A stretch of DNA of 64,000 bases from Pontibacter arcticus (GCF_003284895.1 NZ_QMDV01000004.1:250501-314500), one strand, 5' to 3'; positions 27,512 through 36,476 are shown, counted from the first letter of the stretch. Made by a program: numbers and translations. The notes: generated by a model from the letters alone, not told the origin.

Positions 27512-28730
27512 GATTTTTCAGGCCAGTATGGTTAAGCACCCATTCCATTTCACGTTGGATGGAGTCGGTTAAGTCGAGTTTTAAAGGTTGCGGAAGTACA
27601 TCCCAGGTATAGGTTTCCACTTCCAGATGTGCGGTTACGGCGTTGTTTTCCAAAAGGTCGAGTACCTGTTTGATATCGTCCTGGGTTGATTGCAACCCGT
27701 TATACGCATCCGTAAACAAAGGCACATGGAAATGCGTGCGCCATTCTACTGCATCTGTCTGTTCTAAGTTTTCCAGCGCTTCGGTCAGGTCCGGGAAGTG
27801 AGCAAGTTGGTTGGAGTTGTTACGGGCTACCACCTGGTGCAGGTACGTGGATTCTACAAAAGGCGCCATTTTGCCAGCCAGTAATTCGCGTTCGTTTATA
27901 CTTTCCGGAATGGCCGTTTTAAGCGCGGCACTCAACTGTATCTTTCCGATATTGATGCCGGCTTCTTTTAGCTGTGCAAAAGCAACTTTGGGCTGCTCGT
28001 AAGCCAGCGCAAAATGGCACACATCGTAGCAAAGCTGTATGTGTGCAAGTATGGCTTCCCTTGCTTGTTCAGGTGATAGCTCGTACTGTTGCTGAAGTAT
28101 ACTTCCCCCAAAAGGCAGCAGCCAGTTATTGTAATAACGGATCACTTCTTCGGTGTTTTCGAGTACGCCGTCCGGTTCGGGTTCGATGTCGATGTGGATT
28201 GTTTTGCCGGTTTTCTCTTTGAGCTGCAGCAAGGTGCCGGTTAGTTCTGCCAGGTGCTCAGTGGATGTTCTGAAAACTTCTTCCGTAGCATCTGCGCTGG
28301 TGTGCCACGGTTTATAAGACAACGGAGACGTAGAAATGCCACCTTCCATACCTTCGGGCAACAGCACCGCTAGGATTTGGGCTAACCTAATGGTATAATC
28401 CAGTCGTTCGCGGGTAGTCCAGTCAGGTTTATGAACGGCATCTTTTACCACCTGGTGATGGAAGCCACCAAACGGAAACCCATTCATGGTAAACACATAC
28501 AGGTCTTCTGAAATGAGCCAGCGCTTAAACGTATCCAGTTTATTTTCTTCCAGCAACTCACGACTCGCCAAATCAGACAGGCGCAATCCCACACCAAAAG
28601 GTGCATCCGGCGAAAGCCTGGCTTTTAAAGCGGGCAGGTAATCCTGTAAGCTCGCCATCACTTCGGCCCAGGTCTCTCCAGGGTGGATGTTGGTGCAATA
28701 AGTGAGGTGGTAGTTAGCTTTATAGTTCAT
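27504..28730 (-). CDS. eboE: EboE, sugar-isomerase-like TIM barrel
   Basis: 408-residue protein of the EboE ('metabolite traffic protein') family, a xylose-isomerase-like TIM barrel. The N-terminal TYCTNIHPGETWAEVMASL (about 10-28) and the later GLRLS, GFPFGGFHHQVVKDAVHKPDWT (in part 104-125), HIDIEPEPDG and CYDVCHFALAYE blocks are typical. They supply His/Glu/Asp residues for a metal centre, suggesting an isomerase or epimerase step. The gap to eboD (171 bp) is much larger than other gaps in the operon, because an inverted-repeat element sits there. Function within the ebo pathway is inferred from cluster membership. Confidence 0.88.
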   Translation of the reverse strand: MNYKANYHLTYCTNIHPGETWAEVMASLQDYLPALKARLSPDAPFGVGLRLSDLASRELLEENKLDTFKRWLISEDLYVFTMNGFPFGGFHHQVVKDAVHKPDWTTRERLDYTIRLAQILAVLLPEGMEGGISTSPLSYKPWHTSADATEEVFRTSTEHLAELTGTLLQLKEKTGKTIHIDIEPEPDGVLENTEEVIRYYNNWLLPFGGSILQQQYELSPEQAREAILAHIQLCYDVCHFALAYEQPKVAFAQLKEAGINIGKIQLSAALKTAIPESINERELLAGKMAPFVESTYLHQVVARNNSNQLAHFPDLTEALENLEQTDAVEWRTHFHVPLFTDAYNGLQSTQDDIKQVLDLLENNAVTAHLEVETYTWDVLPQPLKLDLTDSIQREMEWVLNHTGLKNHA

Positions 28731-28743
28731 CTAGAACGAATGG

Positions 28744-28905
28744 TTAACCTCCCCCTGCCCCCTCCTAAAAACAGGAGTGAGGCGGGAAAGAGTGTTTTAT
28801 TCTAAAAAATTACAGCACTTAAGTTTTTGCCTTTAGCTCAGTTATGCAACTTAACGATTTGCCTAAACCTCCTCCAGTTTTTAGGAGGGGGCAGGGGGAG
28901 GTTAA
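28744..28905. repeat. 162-bp element bounded by 29-bp perfect inverted repeats, inside the ebo operon
   Basis: Left arm 28744-28772 and right arm 28877-28905 are exact reverse complements (core CCTCCCCCTGCCCCCTCC, then TAAAAAC). The 104-bp spacer has no ORF. The right arm includes the eboD stop codon (28902-28904). The C/G-rich arms differ sharply from the surroundings, and the element looks inserted between eboD and eboE. Confidence 0.85.
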
Positions 28906-30083
28906 TGTATAACCGGCGCTTTGCTGTAGCGTTGGGCAAGCAGTGCAACGGCTTTCTTTACCATTGCGTCGTCCATCTGGTGTACTTCTTCGCCTTCGCC
29001 GATTTTATTTAGCAGCATAATGGTTAACTGGCCACCCAGGTGCTCTCTAAACTCGCGCAGGCCAACCGAAATGCATAAGGTCTGGTTTGTTTCGCTGATG
29101 GTTTGGGACAGTTCCGGTACATAAAGATCAAAGCCCAGCTCAACTAAAAGCGCTAGTACATTTTCCCAATCCTGCTCGCTGAGTCTTCCCGAAAGCATTG
29201 AATAAGTAACATCTAGGGCAATGCCAATGGCTACCGCTTCGCCGTGGCGCAGTTCGTAGTTGGTCAGTTGCTCCAGTTTATGCGCGGCCCAATGCCCGAA
29301 ATCCAATGGTCGCGACGAGCCCATCTCAAACGGATCTTTGCCGCCGATGTGGGCTACGTGCAATTCGGCACAACGGAAAATAAGCGAATCCATTGCCGCT
29401 TTATCACGCGCAACGAGTTTGGCTGCATTCGTTTTTATTTCATCGTAAAAAGCGGCATCCTTGATAAGCGCTACTTTAATTGCTTCCGAAATACCCGAAC
29501 GCCAGTCGCGGTCTTCTAAAGTGGTCAGGAAATGATAGTCATTTAAAACGGCAAAAGGCGGTGCAAATGTGCCCAGGAAGTTTTTCTTCTGAAAAGCATT
29601 CACGCTGTTTTTTACACCCACTCCCGAATCATTCTGGGATAAAACAGTAGTTGGGATGCGGATATGACGGATGCCGCGATGCGAAATGGCCGCTGCAAAA
29701 CCAGCAAGATCAAGTATAGCGCCACCACCAATGGCCACTAAGTATGAATGCCGGCAGATACCATGATCGTTCACTGCATCCAATATTTGCTGCAGGTATT
29801 TCGGGTCGTTTTTCGCTTCTTCGCCGCCGGGTATAATGATAAAATCGGAAGCAGCGGTCAGCACTTGTGAGTAGTGTTCCGAAAAGGCCTTGATATCCTG
29901 TTGTAAAGTTGGATGCGCCGCTGCCACACCGCTATCGAGCACAAACAAAAGTTTACGTGGCCCCAGACTGCCGTCTTTTTTAAGTAGATCAGGCAACAGG
30001 GTATTATTGGTATTAAAAAGACCTTCGGTAAAATGGATGCCGTAGCTGTACTGCACCTGGAAAGTCTGTTGGATAACTTGCAT
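28902..30083 (-). CDS. eboD: EboD, 3-dehydroquinate-synthase-like enzyme
   Basis: 393-residue NAD- and metal-dependent sugar-phosphate cyclase of the dehydroquinate synthase superfamily. NAD-binding VAIGGGAILDLAGFAAA (about 117-133), the PTTVLSQNDSGVGVKNSVN block (about 143-161), KNFLGTFAPP, and metal ligands in LDFGHWAAHKLE and HGEAVAIGI are seen. It is distinct from housekeeping AroB and belongs to the Ebo group, which probably makes a cyclitol or related ring. The stop codon is contained in the arm of an inverted-repeat element. It lies 68 bp after eboC. Confidence 0.9.
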   Translation of the reverse strand: MQVIQQTFQVQYSYGIHFTEGLFNTNNTLLPDLLKKDGSLGPRKLLFVLDSGVAAAHPTLQQDIKAFSEHYSQVLTAASDFIIIPGGEEAKNDPKYLQQILDAVNDHGICRHSYLVAIGGGAILDLAGFAAAISHRGIRHIRIPTTVLSQNDSGVGVKNSVNAFQKKNFLGTFAPPFAVLNDYHFLTTLEDRDWRSGISEAIKVALIKDAAFYDEIKTNAAKLVARDKAAMDSLIFRCAELHVAHIGGKDPFEMGSSRPLDFGHWAAHKLEQLTNYELRHGEAVAIGIALDVTYSMLSGRLSEQDWENVLALLVELGFDLYVPELSQTISETNQTLCISVGLREFREHLGGQLTIMLLNKIGEGEEVHQMDDAMVKKAVALLAQRYSKAPVIH

Positions 30084-30151
30084 AAAGTATAAAATTGGGC
30101 AATTAAGTTCGTAAGATCGATTTCTGAATACGTAAGTCTGCTGTTACCGGA

Positions 30152-31057
30152 TCAGGTGACAGCAAAGCTTTTGGCAGTGAAAATAGAAACGGGCAGCAGC
30201 AACAGCACCACCAAACCATAGGGCCAACCGGCAAAACCAGCTGCAATGCTCGCATCCATCACAATCAGGGCAAGTATACCGGCTTTTACTGCTTTCATGA
30301 TCAGTTTCGGTTCTTTAGCTGACAAAGCTTTAAAGAGCGGTGGAAAAATTAGATACGAAAAAAGCAGCAAAAAGGGCACGCTGTAGAGTAACTCAAATTC
30401 GGGAAGTATAGCCAGGCAAAGTATAGCTCCAATAACGAGTGCATACATTACAATAGCACCCTGCAATGCTTTCCGGTTACCGCCATGCACTTCGCCGCGG
30501 CTTATCATGGTAATCGCTGAAATGTACACGATCGGAATGAAGGCCAGGTACCAGAATTGTTCTACGGCTTCGGGCACGGCACTCACACCCAACAACAGGT
30601 TTAAACCACGGCAAGTACCCATGTTTACAGGGCCAAGCAGATTATGATGTTTGCCTTTCCAGTCGTAGAGCAGTGCGCACAAAGCAACGGCTACGGCAAT
30701 AGCAGCGCTTAAATCCGAAACCTGCCACGCTGCCAGAATTCCGGCAACAAGTAAAGCTCCGCCTAATAAAGCTGCGGCCGTTAACGAAACTTGTCCGCTT
30801 GGGATCGGGCGCTCGGGCCTTTCTACGCTGTCGAGTTCGGCATCAAATACATCGTTAAAAACAACGCCGCCGCCATACAAACCCACCGTTGCCAGTATCA
30901 GCCAGAAAAGTGGAGTCAGGCCTGAAACTGCTAACGTCTGGCTGCCGTCTAAAAAGTATAAAAGTGCGCCTGAAGCAGCGTAACCCAACATGATATCAGC
31001 AATGGCTGTAACAATATTGGCAGGCCGCATCAGGCGCAGGTAAGGTACAAGGGCCAT
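30152..31057 (-). CDS. eboC: EboC, UbiA-like prenyltransferase
   Basis: 301-residue integral membrane protein of the UbiA superfamily with about eight or nine TM helices. The first Asp-rich motif is NDVFDAELDSVERPERPIPSG (N-D-x-x-D-x-x-x-D, about 67-87), and a second polar loop DWKGKHHNLLGPVNMGTCRG takes the place of the usual second Asp motif. It would join an isoprenoid to the ebo-pathway core, anchoring it in the membrane. The start codon is 1 bp after the eboB stop, so the genes are coupled. Confidence 0.9.
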   Translation of the reverse strand: MALVPYLRLMRPANIVTAIADIMLGYAASGALLYFLDGSQTLAVSGLTPLFWLILATVGLYGGGVVFNDVFDAELDSVERPERPIPSGQVSLTAAALLGGALLVAGILAAWQVSDLSAAIAVAVALCALLYDWKGKHHNLLGPVNMGTCRGLNLLLGVSAVPEAVEQFWYLAFIPIVYISAITMISRGEVHGGNRKALQGAIVMYALVIGAILCLAILPEFELLYSVPFLLLFSYLIFPPLFKALSAKEPKLIMKAVKAGILALIVMDASIAAGFAGWPYGLVVLLLLPVSIFTAKSFAVT

Positions 31058-31058
31058 G

Positions 31059-32003
31059 TTAGCGAATAATGTTAGAGTCTGTTGCTGAAGAAGATGTGTT
31101 AATTTCTCCTACAACCGGCGTTTGGCCACCTCTTAGTATAGAATTGTCAGAAAACTTATCGCGCTGGTCTACGGTGTTGTTATCCATCCAGTCAGCTTCG
31201 TTCATTTGCCCGCTCTGGCCAAATGCAGCAAGGGCGTTCTGGTAACATACTTTGTGGATATCCTCCATCGAAATCCCTTTTTCCAGCATCAGCGCAGCGG
31301 TTTTCGGAACCGACAACGGATCGCTGATGCCCCAGTCGGCGGCGCTGTTGATCATGATGCGCTCGGAACCGTATTGCTTCACAATTTCTACCATGCGCTC
31401 GTTGCCCATTTTAGAATGCGGGTAAATGGTAAAGGCGGCCCAGAAACCTCTGTCCAAAGTATCTTTCACGGTTTCTTCGTTATTATGGTCTACAATAACC
31501 ATGTGGGGTGCCACGCCATGCTCCAGGCATACTTCCATACTTCGGATAGTGCCGGCTTTTTTATCGCGGTGTGGCGTGTGTATCTGCACTGGCATGTTGG
31601 TTTCTTTGGCCAGATCGAGTTGCAGGCGGTAGTATTTATCTTCAGCGGCCGTCTGGTCGTCGTAGCCAATCTCGCCAATGCCCACCACACCTTCCTTGTA
31701 AATAAATAGCGGCAGCAGTTCCATTACCTGTTCGGCCAGCGCTTCGTTGTTCGCCTCTTTCGAGTTCAGGCCGATGGTGCAGTAATGCTTGATGCCAAAT
31801 TGGCTTGCCCGGAAACGCTCCCAACCAACCAGGCTGCTGTAATAATCCTTGAAAGACCCCACTTCGGTGCGTGGCTGCCCCAGCCAAAAAGCAGGTTCGA
31901 TGATGGCTACGATGCCTGCTTCGCGCATTCTGGCGTAATCATCTGTCGTTCTGGAGGTCATGTGGATATGTGGGTCGATAAAGCGCATGTTCGGGTTAAG
32001 CAT
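31059..32003 (-). CDS. eboB: EboB, TatD-like metal-dependent hydrolase
   Basis: About 314 residues after choosing the ATG at 32003; the 15 upstream codons begin with a TTG and are not conserved-looking. Amidohydrolase-like TIM barrel: DPHIHMTSRT (about 9-18) gives the first metal His pair, then IGEIGYDD, PVQIHTPHRDK, VIVDHNNEET and INSAADWG give the remaining ligands. The EboB group keeps the metal site but has an unknown substrate. It is followed immediately by eboC and preceded by eboA with a 99-bp gap. Confidence 0.9.
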   Translation of the reverse strand: MLNPNMRFIDPHIHMTSRTTDDYARMREAGIVAIIEPAFWLGQPRTEVGSFKDYYSSLVGWERFRASQFGIKHYCTIGLNSKEANNEALAEQVMELLPLFIYKEGVVGIGEIGYDDQTAAEDKYYRLQLDLAKETNMPVQIHTPHRDKKAGTIRSMEVCLEHGVAPHMVIVDHNNEETVKDTLDRGFWAAFTIYPHSKMGNERMVEIVKQYGSERIMINSAADWGISDPLSVPKTAALMLEKGISMEDIHKVCYQNALAAFGQSGQMNEADWMDNNTVDQRDKFSDNSILRGGQTPVVGEINTSSSATDSNIIR

Positions 32004-32102
32004 GAAGTATGATTTTATAGTTTCTTGATGTATGTTTTGTAGCGGCAAAGGGTAAAAGCTATACTTTCTTTTGTCCTTTGTAAAAGCTTCATTTGTAGAA
32101 TT

Positions 32103-33002
32103 TTAGGAAACAGCCAGGTTTTTCGTGCCGATCAGTTCCCAGGTAATTTCATTGTTTTCTATACTTTGTTTTAGCTGGGGATGATCGTTCAGTAAATTTT
32201 TCGCTTCGGTGGAGTTGCTCTGGTAGCAGGCAAGTGCCGCAGCTTCGTGTTGCAGGCCGGCCGGTTCCGCAAAAAGCCTTTTAATATCCTGCAGCAAACG
32301 CTCCTCTATAAACGGCCCTACTGGTCGCCATAATTCCGGGGTAACGGTGCGGCCTGCTGCCCAACGCTCGTGCGCATAATCCGAAAGCATGCGTGCCAGC
32401 GCCGGATTGCTGCGTTTGTCCAAACCATAAATTTTAAACAGCGGCTTACCTGTAAAGATAGTCTTTAAAACCAATTGATTCCAGGCGCCTTCTTCCAGGT
32501 AATCGGCAGGGTAGGGGTTGTGCAGCGCGATGGCCTCAAAAACAGAGCCTATGTTGGTTCGGATACCTTCGGCGGCGCGTGCTTTAAACGCTTCCGGGTA
32601 AGGCAATAAAGGCAGGCTGGCGTACAGCGCAACCAGTTCGCCCATATCAGCGGTATTATACAACTGGTTGATGATCTTCAGGAAGCGTTCTTTCTCCTCA
32701 TACGGCAATGCCAGCAACAGCAGTGTTCGGGCCAGTTGATCCACCGTCCAAGCAGCAGGCGAAAAACCGGTGCGAAGCTGATCGGCTTCGGCTATACTTG
32801 CTGCTGTTAGTTGTAAAGGCGTTTTGCCGGTAAAGCGGGGCACTGCACTAAAAGCCAGGTAAAAGTCTTTCTCCGAAAAGGCCGTATCCAGCAGGGTTAG
32901 TTTCTGAGAAAGCCAGTCCTGGGCTGCCGGCGTAGCATTTTGGCGGAACAGGTTGAATAGGAAGCTTTTAGCCTGATTTAGATCTGTCTGATACACAAGC
33001 AT
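32103..33002 (-). CDS. eboA: EboA domain protein
   Basis: 299-residue, wholly helical and Leu/Ala-rich protein of the EboA family, with no known catalytic motif. It is recognised mainly by its place as first gene of the A-F order and by repeats such as RTLLLLALPYEEKERFLKIIN and ALHNPYPADYLEEGAWNQLVLK (in part). It is probably cytosolic and may act as a scaffold. It heads the operon, so the ebo promoter should lie in 33003-33265. Confidence 0.8.
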   Translation of the reverse strand: MLVYQTDLNQAKSFLFNLFRQNATPAAQDWLSQKLTLLDTAFSEKDFYLAFSAVPRFTGKTPLQLTAASIAEADQLRTGFSPAAWTVDQLARTLLLLALPYEEKERFLKIINQLYNTADMGELVALYASLPLLPYPEAFKARAAEGIRTNIGSVFEAIALHNPYPADYLEEGAWNQLVLKTIFTGKPLFKIYGLDKRSNPALARMLSDYAHERWAAGRTVTPELWRPVGPFIEERLLQDIKRLFAEPAGLQHEAAALACYQSNSTEAKNLLNDHPQLKQSIENNEITWELIGTKNLAVS

Positions 33003-33385
33003 CTGAATTTTAAGTAGCGAATCTGTTAAAGTATTAGATGTTTAATATATAATACTTTCTGCTTATACGGGCTTATCTGTAAAAGGTAACTCTTTTAAGG
33101 GAGATTTCAGGATAATTTTCTATACAAATATAGCTGAAAAGTATAGATTTATGTTGTTAAGCTGATTATAAGGCGGTTATATTTTTAATAGCGTCAAAGT
33201 ATAGTTTTTACAATGCGTATACGAATAGTTTGGTGTTTATCTTTTATAAACTAGAATGAAAATTAGTGGAAGAAAGAGTTTGCAACAGCAGCTTATACTT
33301 TGCACTTAGCTATCATCCTACATTCCCGCCAACCATTTTCGGCCGATCAGGTTATACTTTACTATCAAAAAAGAAAATACAACCT
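33003..33385. promoter_or_regulatory. Divergent promoter region of ebo operon and quinone oxidoreductase
   Basis: AT-rich gap of 383 bp holding the start of the ebo transcript (-) and of the oxidoreductase (+). Four AAGTATA/TATACTT words lie at 33135, 33195, 33294 and 33353. A GTG-initiated frame from 33266 is open into the oxidoreductase but is not conserved-looking. No exact TAnnTTTG box is certain. Confidence 0.4.
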
Positions 33386-34336
33386 ATGGCAAAACAAATG
33401 AAAGCTGCGATTTATGAAGAATTCGGCGGCTCCGACAAGATAAAAATTAGTACCGTAGAGATACCTGAACTGAAAGAAGGGGAGGTACTGGTGAAGATAA
33501 AAGCGGCTGGCGTAAACCCTGTGGATTATGTAGTGCGCGAGGGCTACCTGAAAGAAATGCTGCCTTACCAGTTTCCGGTTATTCCGGGTTGGGACGTGGC
33601 TGGCGTGGTAGAGGAGCATGCTTTCAGTGCCCGCCGGTTCGAGGTTGGCGACGAAGTATACGCCTATGCGCGCAGGCCAACGATGCAATACGGTACCTTT
33701 GCAGAATATATCGTTATTCCGGAAAGTTACCTGGCATCCAAACCAAAAAATATGACCTGGGAACAAGCAGCCGGCATTCCGTTGGTGGGGCTGACGGCGT
33801 ACCAATCCATGTTTGATGCGGGCAATCTGCAGGCAGGGCAAACGGTACTTATACTTGGTGCATCGGGCGGCGTGGGCACCATAGGCATCCAACTGGCGAA
33901 AGAAAAAGGCGCTACCGTAATTGGAGTAGCCAGCGAGAAAAACCATGCTTACATGCAAGAGCTTGGCGCCGACCATACCATCGACTACAAAGATAATCAC
34001 ATTGGCCAGGCTGTAAAAGCCATACTTCCGGAGGGCGTAGACCTGATCTTTGATTGTGCCAGCGGCGAAACCTTGACGCAAAGTTTAGAAGCCCTGAAGC
34101 CGGGAGGGAAGTTGGTTTCGATCTTAAACCAAGGCCAGGACCTTGATAAAAGTATAGATTTTACGTACGTGTTTGTGGAGCCAAATTCAAAGCAACTCGA
34201 GCACATGCGCCAGCTGGCAGAAGACGGAAAACTGAACGTGCCGAAAACTAAATCTTATACTTTGGAGCAAACCGCTGAAGCATTAGACCAGATCCAGACG
34301 CAGCACACTACCGGCAAAATCGTGATCACCCCGTAA
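33386..34336 (+). CDS. NADP-dependent quinone/zinc-less alcohol dehydrogenase family oxidoreductase
   Basis: 316-residue MDR-family reductase related to quinone oxidoreductase. ATG 33386 (MAKQMKAAIYEEFGG) is chosen over a GTG 40 codons upstream. Visible blocks are AAGVNPVDYVVREG (substrate side), VIPGWDVAGVVEE, GIPLVGLTAYQSMFDAG and the NADP-binding ILGASGGVGTIGIQLA (about 153-168). The catalytic-zinc Cys/His set is absent, placing it with zeta-crystallin-type enzymes that reduce quinones or enones. It is monocistronic. Confidence 0.9.
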   Translation: MAKQMKAAIYEEFGGSDKIKISTVEIPELKEGEVLVKIKAAGVNPVDYVVREGYLKEMLPYQFPVIPGWDVAGVVEEHAFSARRFEVGDEVYAYARRPTMQYGTFAEYIVIPESYLASKPKNMTWEQAAGIPLVGLTAYQSMFDAGNLQAGQTVLILGASGGVGTIGIQLAKEKGATVIGVASEKNHAYMQELGADHTIDYKDNHIGQAVKAILPEGVDLIFDCASGETLTQSLEALKPGGKLVSILNQGQDLDKSIDFTYVFVEPNSKQLEHMRQLAEDGKLNVPKTKSYTLEQTAEALDQIQTQHTTGKIVITP

Positions 34337-34362
34337 AATCAACCCTTTATTATACTTCAGAG

Positions 34363-34393
34363 AGCCGCTTTGCTTTGTAGCCGGGCGGCTTTC
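34363..34393 (+). terminator. Probable terminator after the oxidoreductase
   Basis: AGCCGC (34363-34368) pairs with GCGGCT (34385-34390), followed by TTCTGG. The stem is short and the T-run weak. Confidence 0.5.
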
Positions 34394-34437
34394 TGGTTTC
34401 AGACGAAAGTATAAAGTATAGCTGTACCTGCCGTCGC

Positions 34438-34512
34438 GCCGTTGTTGGTGTTTTCACCGACAACTATACTTCTGCTTATTGGTGCTTGCTGGTGAAAACA
34501 CACAGCAAGGGC
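34438..34512 (+). repeat. REP-like twin-hairpin repeat, copy 1
   Basis: Left half GTTGTTGGTGTTTTCACC... forms a 10-bp stem with a TTTT loop. The right half, starting TTGCTGGTGAAAACAC, forms a second hairpin with an AAAA loop. The two halves also complement each other, so a single large cruciform is possible. TATACTT lies in the spacer. Same family as the copies at 36402 and 48369. Confidence 0.85.
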
Positions 34513-34661
34513 TGGCTGCATCAGCTTTTTCTGAATAAAAGTATAAGCAGAAGTATAATCCCTGAATTTGATTTCTGATATAGAAGCTAAACTTTTAACC
34601 AGCCAGCTGCTGTTGTGCAGTTTCAGTTATACTTTGCAATGAAATTGGTCAGAATTAACCT

Positions 34662-34669
34662 TATCTTTG
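34662..34669 (+). promoter_or_regulatory. -7 box of the ABC-F gene
   Basis: TATCTTTG matches the Bacteroidota -7 consensus and lies 22 bp before the ATG at 34691. TTTG at 34633-34636 is a possible -33 element with a long spacer. Confidence 0.6.
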
Positions 34670-34690
34670 CAGGCTTATTTTTAGAAAATC

Positions 34691-36334
34691 ATGATTTCAG
34701 TAGACGGAGTTACAGTCGAGTTTAACGGCTCGGCACTTTTCAGCAACATCGCTTTTAACATCAACGAAAACGACCGCATCGCCCTGATGGGTAAGAACGG
34801 CGCAGGCAAATCAACGCTGCTTAAAATTATTGCTGGCGTGAGCAAACCGACGCGTGGCAAAGTATCGGCCCCGAAAGATGCCGTGATTGCGTACCTGCCG
34901 CAGCACTTGCTCACCGAAGATAATTGCAACGTATTTGAGGAAGCATCGAAAGCATTTGGCAAAGTGCTGGACATGAAAAAGCAGATGGACGAACTGAACG
35001 CCCAGCTCGAAACCCGCACCGACTACGACTCCGATGATTATTACAAACTGATCGAGCAGGTATCCGAACTTGGCGAAAAATATTACTCCGTTGAAGAGAT
35101 AAACTTTGATGCCGAAGTAGAGAAAACGCTATTGGGTCTTGGCTTTTTAAGGGCCGATTTTACCCGCCCGACGCGCGAGTTTAGTGGTGGCTGGCGCATG
35201 CGCATCGAGCTGGCCAAAATCCTTTTACAGAAGCCTGACCTGATCTTACTCGATGAGCCGACCAACCACATGGACATCGAATCGATTCAGTGGCTTGAGG
35301 ATTTCCTGGTGAACAACGCCAAGGCCGTGATCGTGATCTCGCACGACAAGACCTTTGTCGATAACATCACCAACCGCACCATCGAAGTAACGATGGGCCG
35401 CATCTACGATTACAAAGTAAATTACTCGCAATATCTACAGCTGCGTAAAGAAAGACGCGAACAGCAGCAGCGCCAGTTCGAAGACCAGCAGAAAGAGATT
35501 GCCGATATACAAGGCTTTATCGACCGCTTTAAAGGTACCTACTCTAAAACGCTGCAGGTACAATCCAGGGTAAAAATGCTGGAGAAAATCGAGATCATCC
35601 AGGTGGATGAAGTAGATACGTCTGCGCTTAACCTTAAATTTCCGCCGGCACCGCGCTCGGGCAACTACCCGGTGGTGGCCGAAGGTTTAACCAAAAAGTA
35701 TGGCGACCATACCGTATTTGCCGATGCATCGCTTACCATTGAACGTGGCGAGAAAATAGCGTTTGTAGGCAAAAACGGCGAAGGAAAGTCTACGCTGGTA
35801 AAAGCCATTATGGGCGAAATTGATTTTGACGGGAAACTGCAACTGGGCCACAACTGCATGATCGGGTACTTTGCCCAGAACCAGGCCTCTTTATTGGATG
35901 AAGAACTGACCGTTTTCCAGACGATAGACCAGATTGCGATTGGCGATGTGCGTACGCGCATTAAAGATATGCTGGGCGCCTTCATGTTCAGTGGCGAAAC
36001 GATTGAGAAGAAAGTAAAAGTGCTGTCAGGTGGCGAGAAAACACGACTGGCCATGATCAAACTGTTGCTGCAACCGGTTAACCTGCTGATACTGGATGAG
36101 CCTACCAACCACCTAGATATCCGCACAAAAGATATCCTGAAAGATGCTTTGAAAGCGTTCGATGGAACATTAATACTGGTATCGCACGACAGGGATTTCC
36201 TGGACGGGCTGGCCAACAAAGTATACGAATTTGGCAACAAGCGTATCCGCGAGCACTTCGAAGATATCAACGGCTTCCTCAGAAACAAGAAAATGGAAAA
36301 CCTGCGGGAGATAGAACGAACCGCTGCAAAATAA
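34691..36334 (+). CDS. ABC-F family ATP-binding protein (Uup/EttA-like)
   Basis: 547-residue soluble protein with two ABC ATPase domains and no membrane part. Domain 1 has Walker A GKNGAGKST (about 36-44), signature FSGGW and Walker B LILLDEPTNH. Domain 2 has Walker A GKNGEGKST (about 358-366), signature LSGGEKTRLAM and LLILDEPTNHLD. Between them lies a charged helical P-site linker rich in RKERREQQQRQFEDQQKE. Such proteins act on the ribosome. Ending soon after domain 2, without the long C-terminal coiled coil of Uup, makes it more like the EttA/YbiT group. It is flanked on both sides by direct copies of the REP-like repeat. The gene contains no AAGTATA word for its first 1.5 kb. Confidence 0.95.
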   Translation: MISVDGVTVEFNGSALFSNIAFNINENDRIALMGKNGAGKSTLLKIIAGVSKPTRGKVSAPKDAVIAYLPQHLLTEDNCNVFEEASKAFGKVLDMKKQMDELNAQLETRTDYDSDDYYKLIEQVSELGEKYYSVEEINFDAEVEKTLLGLGFLRADFTRPTREFSGGWRMRIELAKILLQKPDLILLDEPTNHMDIESIQWLEDFLVNNAKAVIVISHDKTFVDNITNRTIEVTMGRIYDYKVNYSQYLQLRKERREQQQRQFEDQQKEIADIQGFIDRFKGTYSKTLQVQSRVKMLEKIEIIQVDEVDTSALNLKFPPAPRSGNYPVVAEGLTKKYGDHTVFADASLTIERGEKIAFVGKNGEGKSTLVKAIMGEIDFDGKLQLGHNCMIGYFAQNQASLLDEELTVFQTIDQIAIGDVRTRIKDMLGAFMFSGETIEKKVKVLSGGEKTRLAMIKLLLQPVNLLILDEPTNHLDIRTKDILKDALKAFDGTLILVSHDRDFLDGLANKVYEFGNKRIREHFEDINGFLRNKKMENLREIERTAAK

Positions 36335-36343
36335 CAACATATT

Positions 36344-36379
36344 AAAAAAGCGCCTTTCTAACCGGAAGGCGCTTTTTTT
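36344..36379 (+). terminator. Terminator of the ABC-F gene (copy A)
   Basis: A-rich/T-rich stem with GCGCCTT/AAGGCGC core (36344-36356 with 36366-36379), loop containing CTAACCGG, then a T-run. A near-copy with the same loop occurs at 36521. Confidence 0.9.
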
Positions 36380-36401
36380 ATCAATTATAGTACCTAAACC
36401 T

Positions 36402-36476
36402 GCCGTTGTTGGTGTTTTCTCCGACAACTATACTTTCACCAATAGGAGCTTGCTGGTGAAAACACGCAGCAAGGGC
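36402..36476 (+). repeat. REP-like twin-hairpin repeat, copy 2
   Basis: Closest match to copy 1, same orientation, 75 bp. It has the same two hairpins, GTTGTTGGTGTTTTC... and TTGCTGGTGAAAACACGC, and TATACTT in the spacer. Confidence 0.85.

Noticed and set aside
33266..33385. GTG-initiated 40-residue extension of the quinone oxidoreductase
   Set aside because: Not conserved-looking; ATG 33386 gives the standard family N-terminus. The same reasoning removed TTG/GTG extensions at 10210, 13403, 32048, 42948, 43491, 45496, 58498 and 59696.
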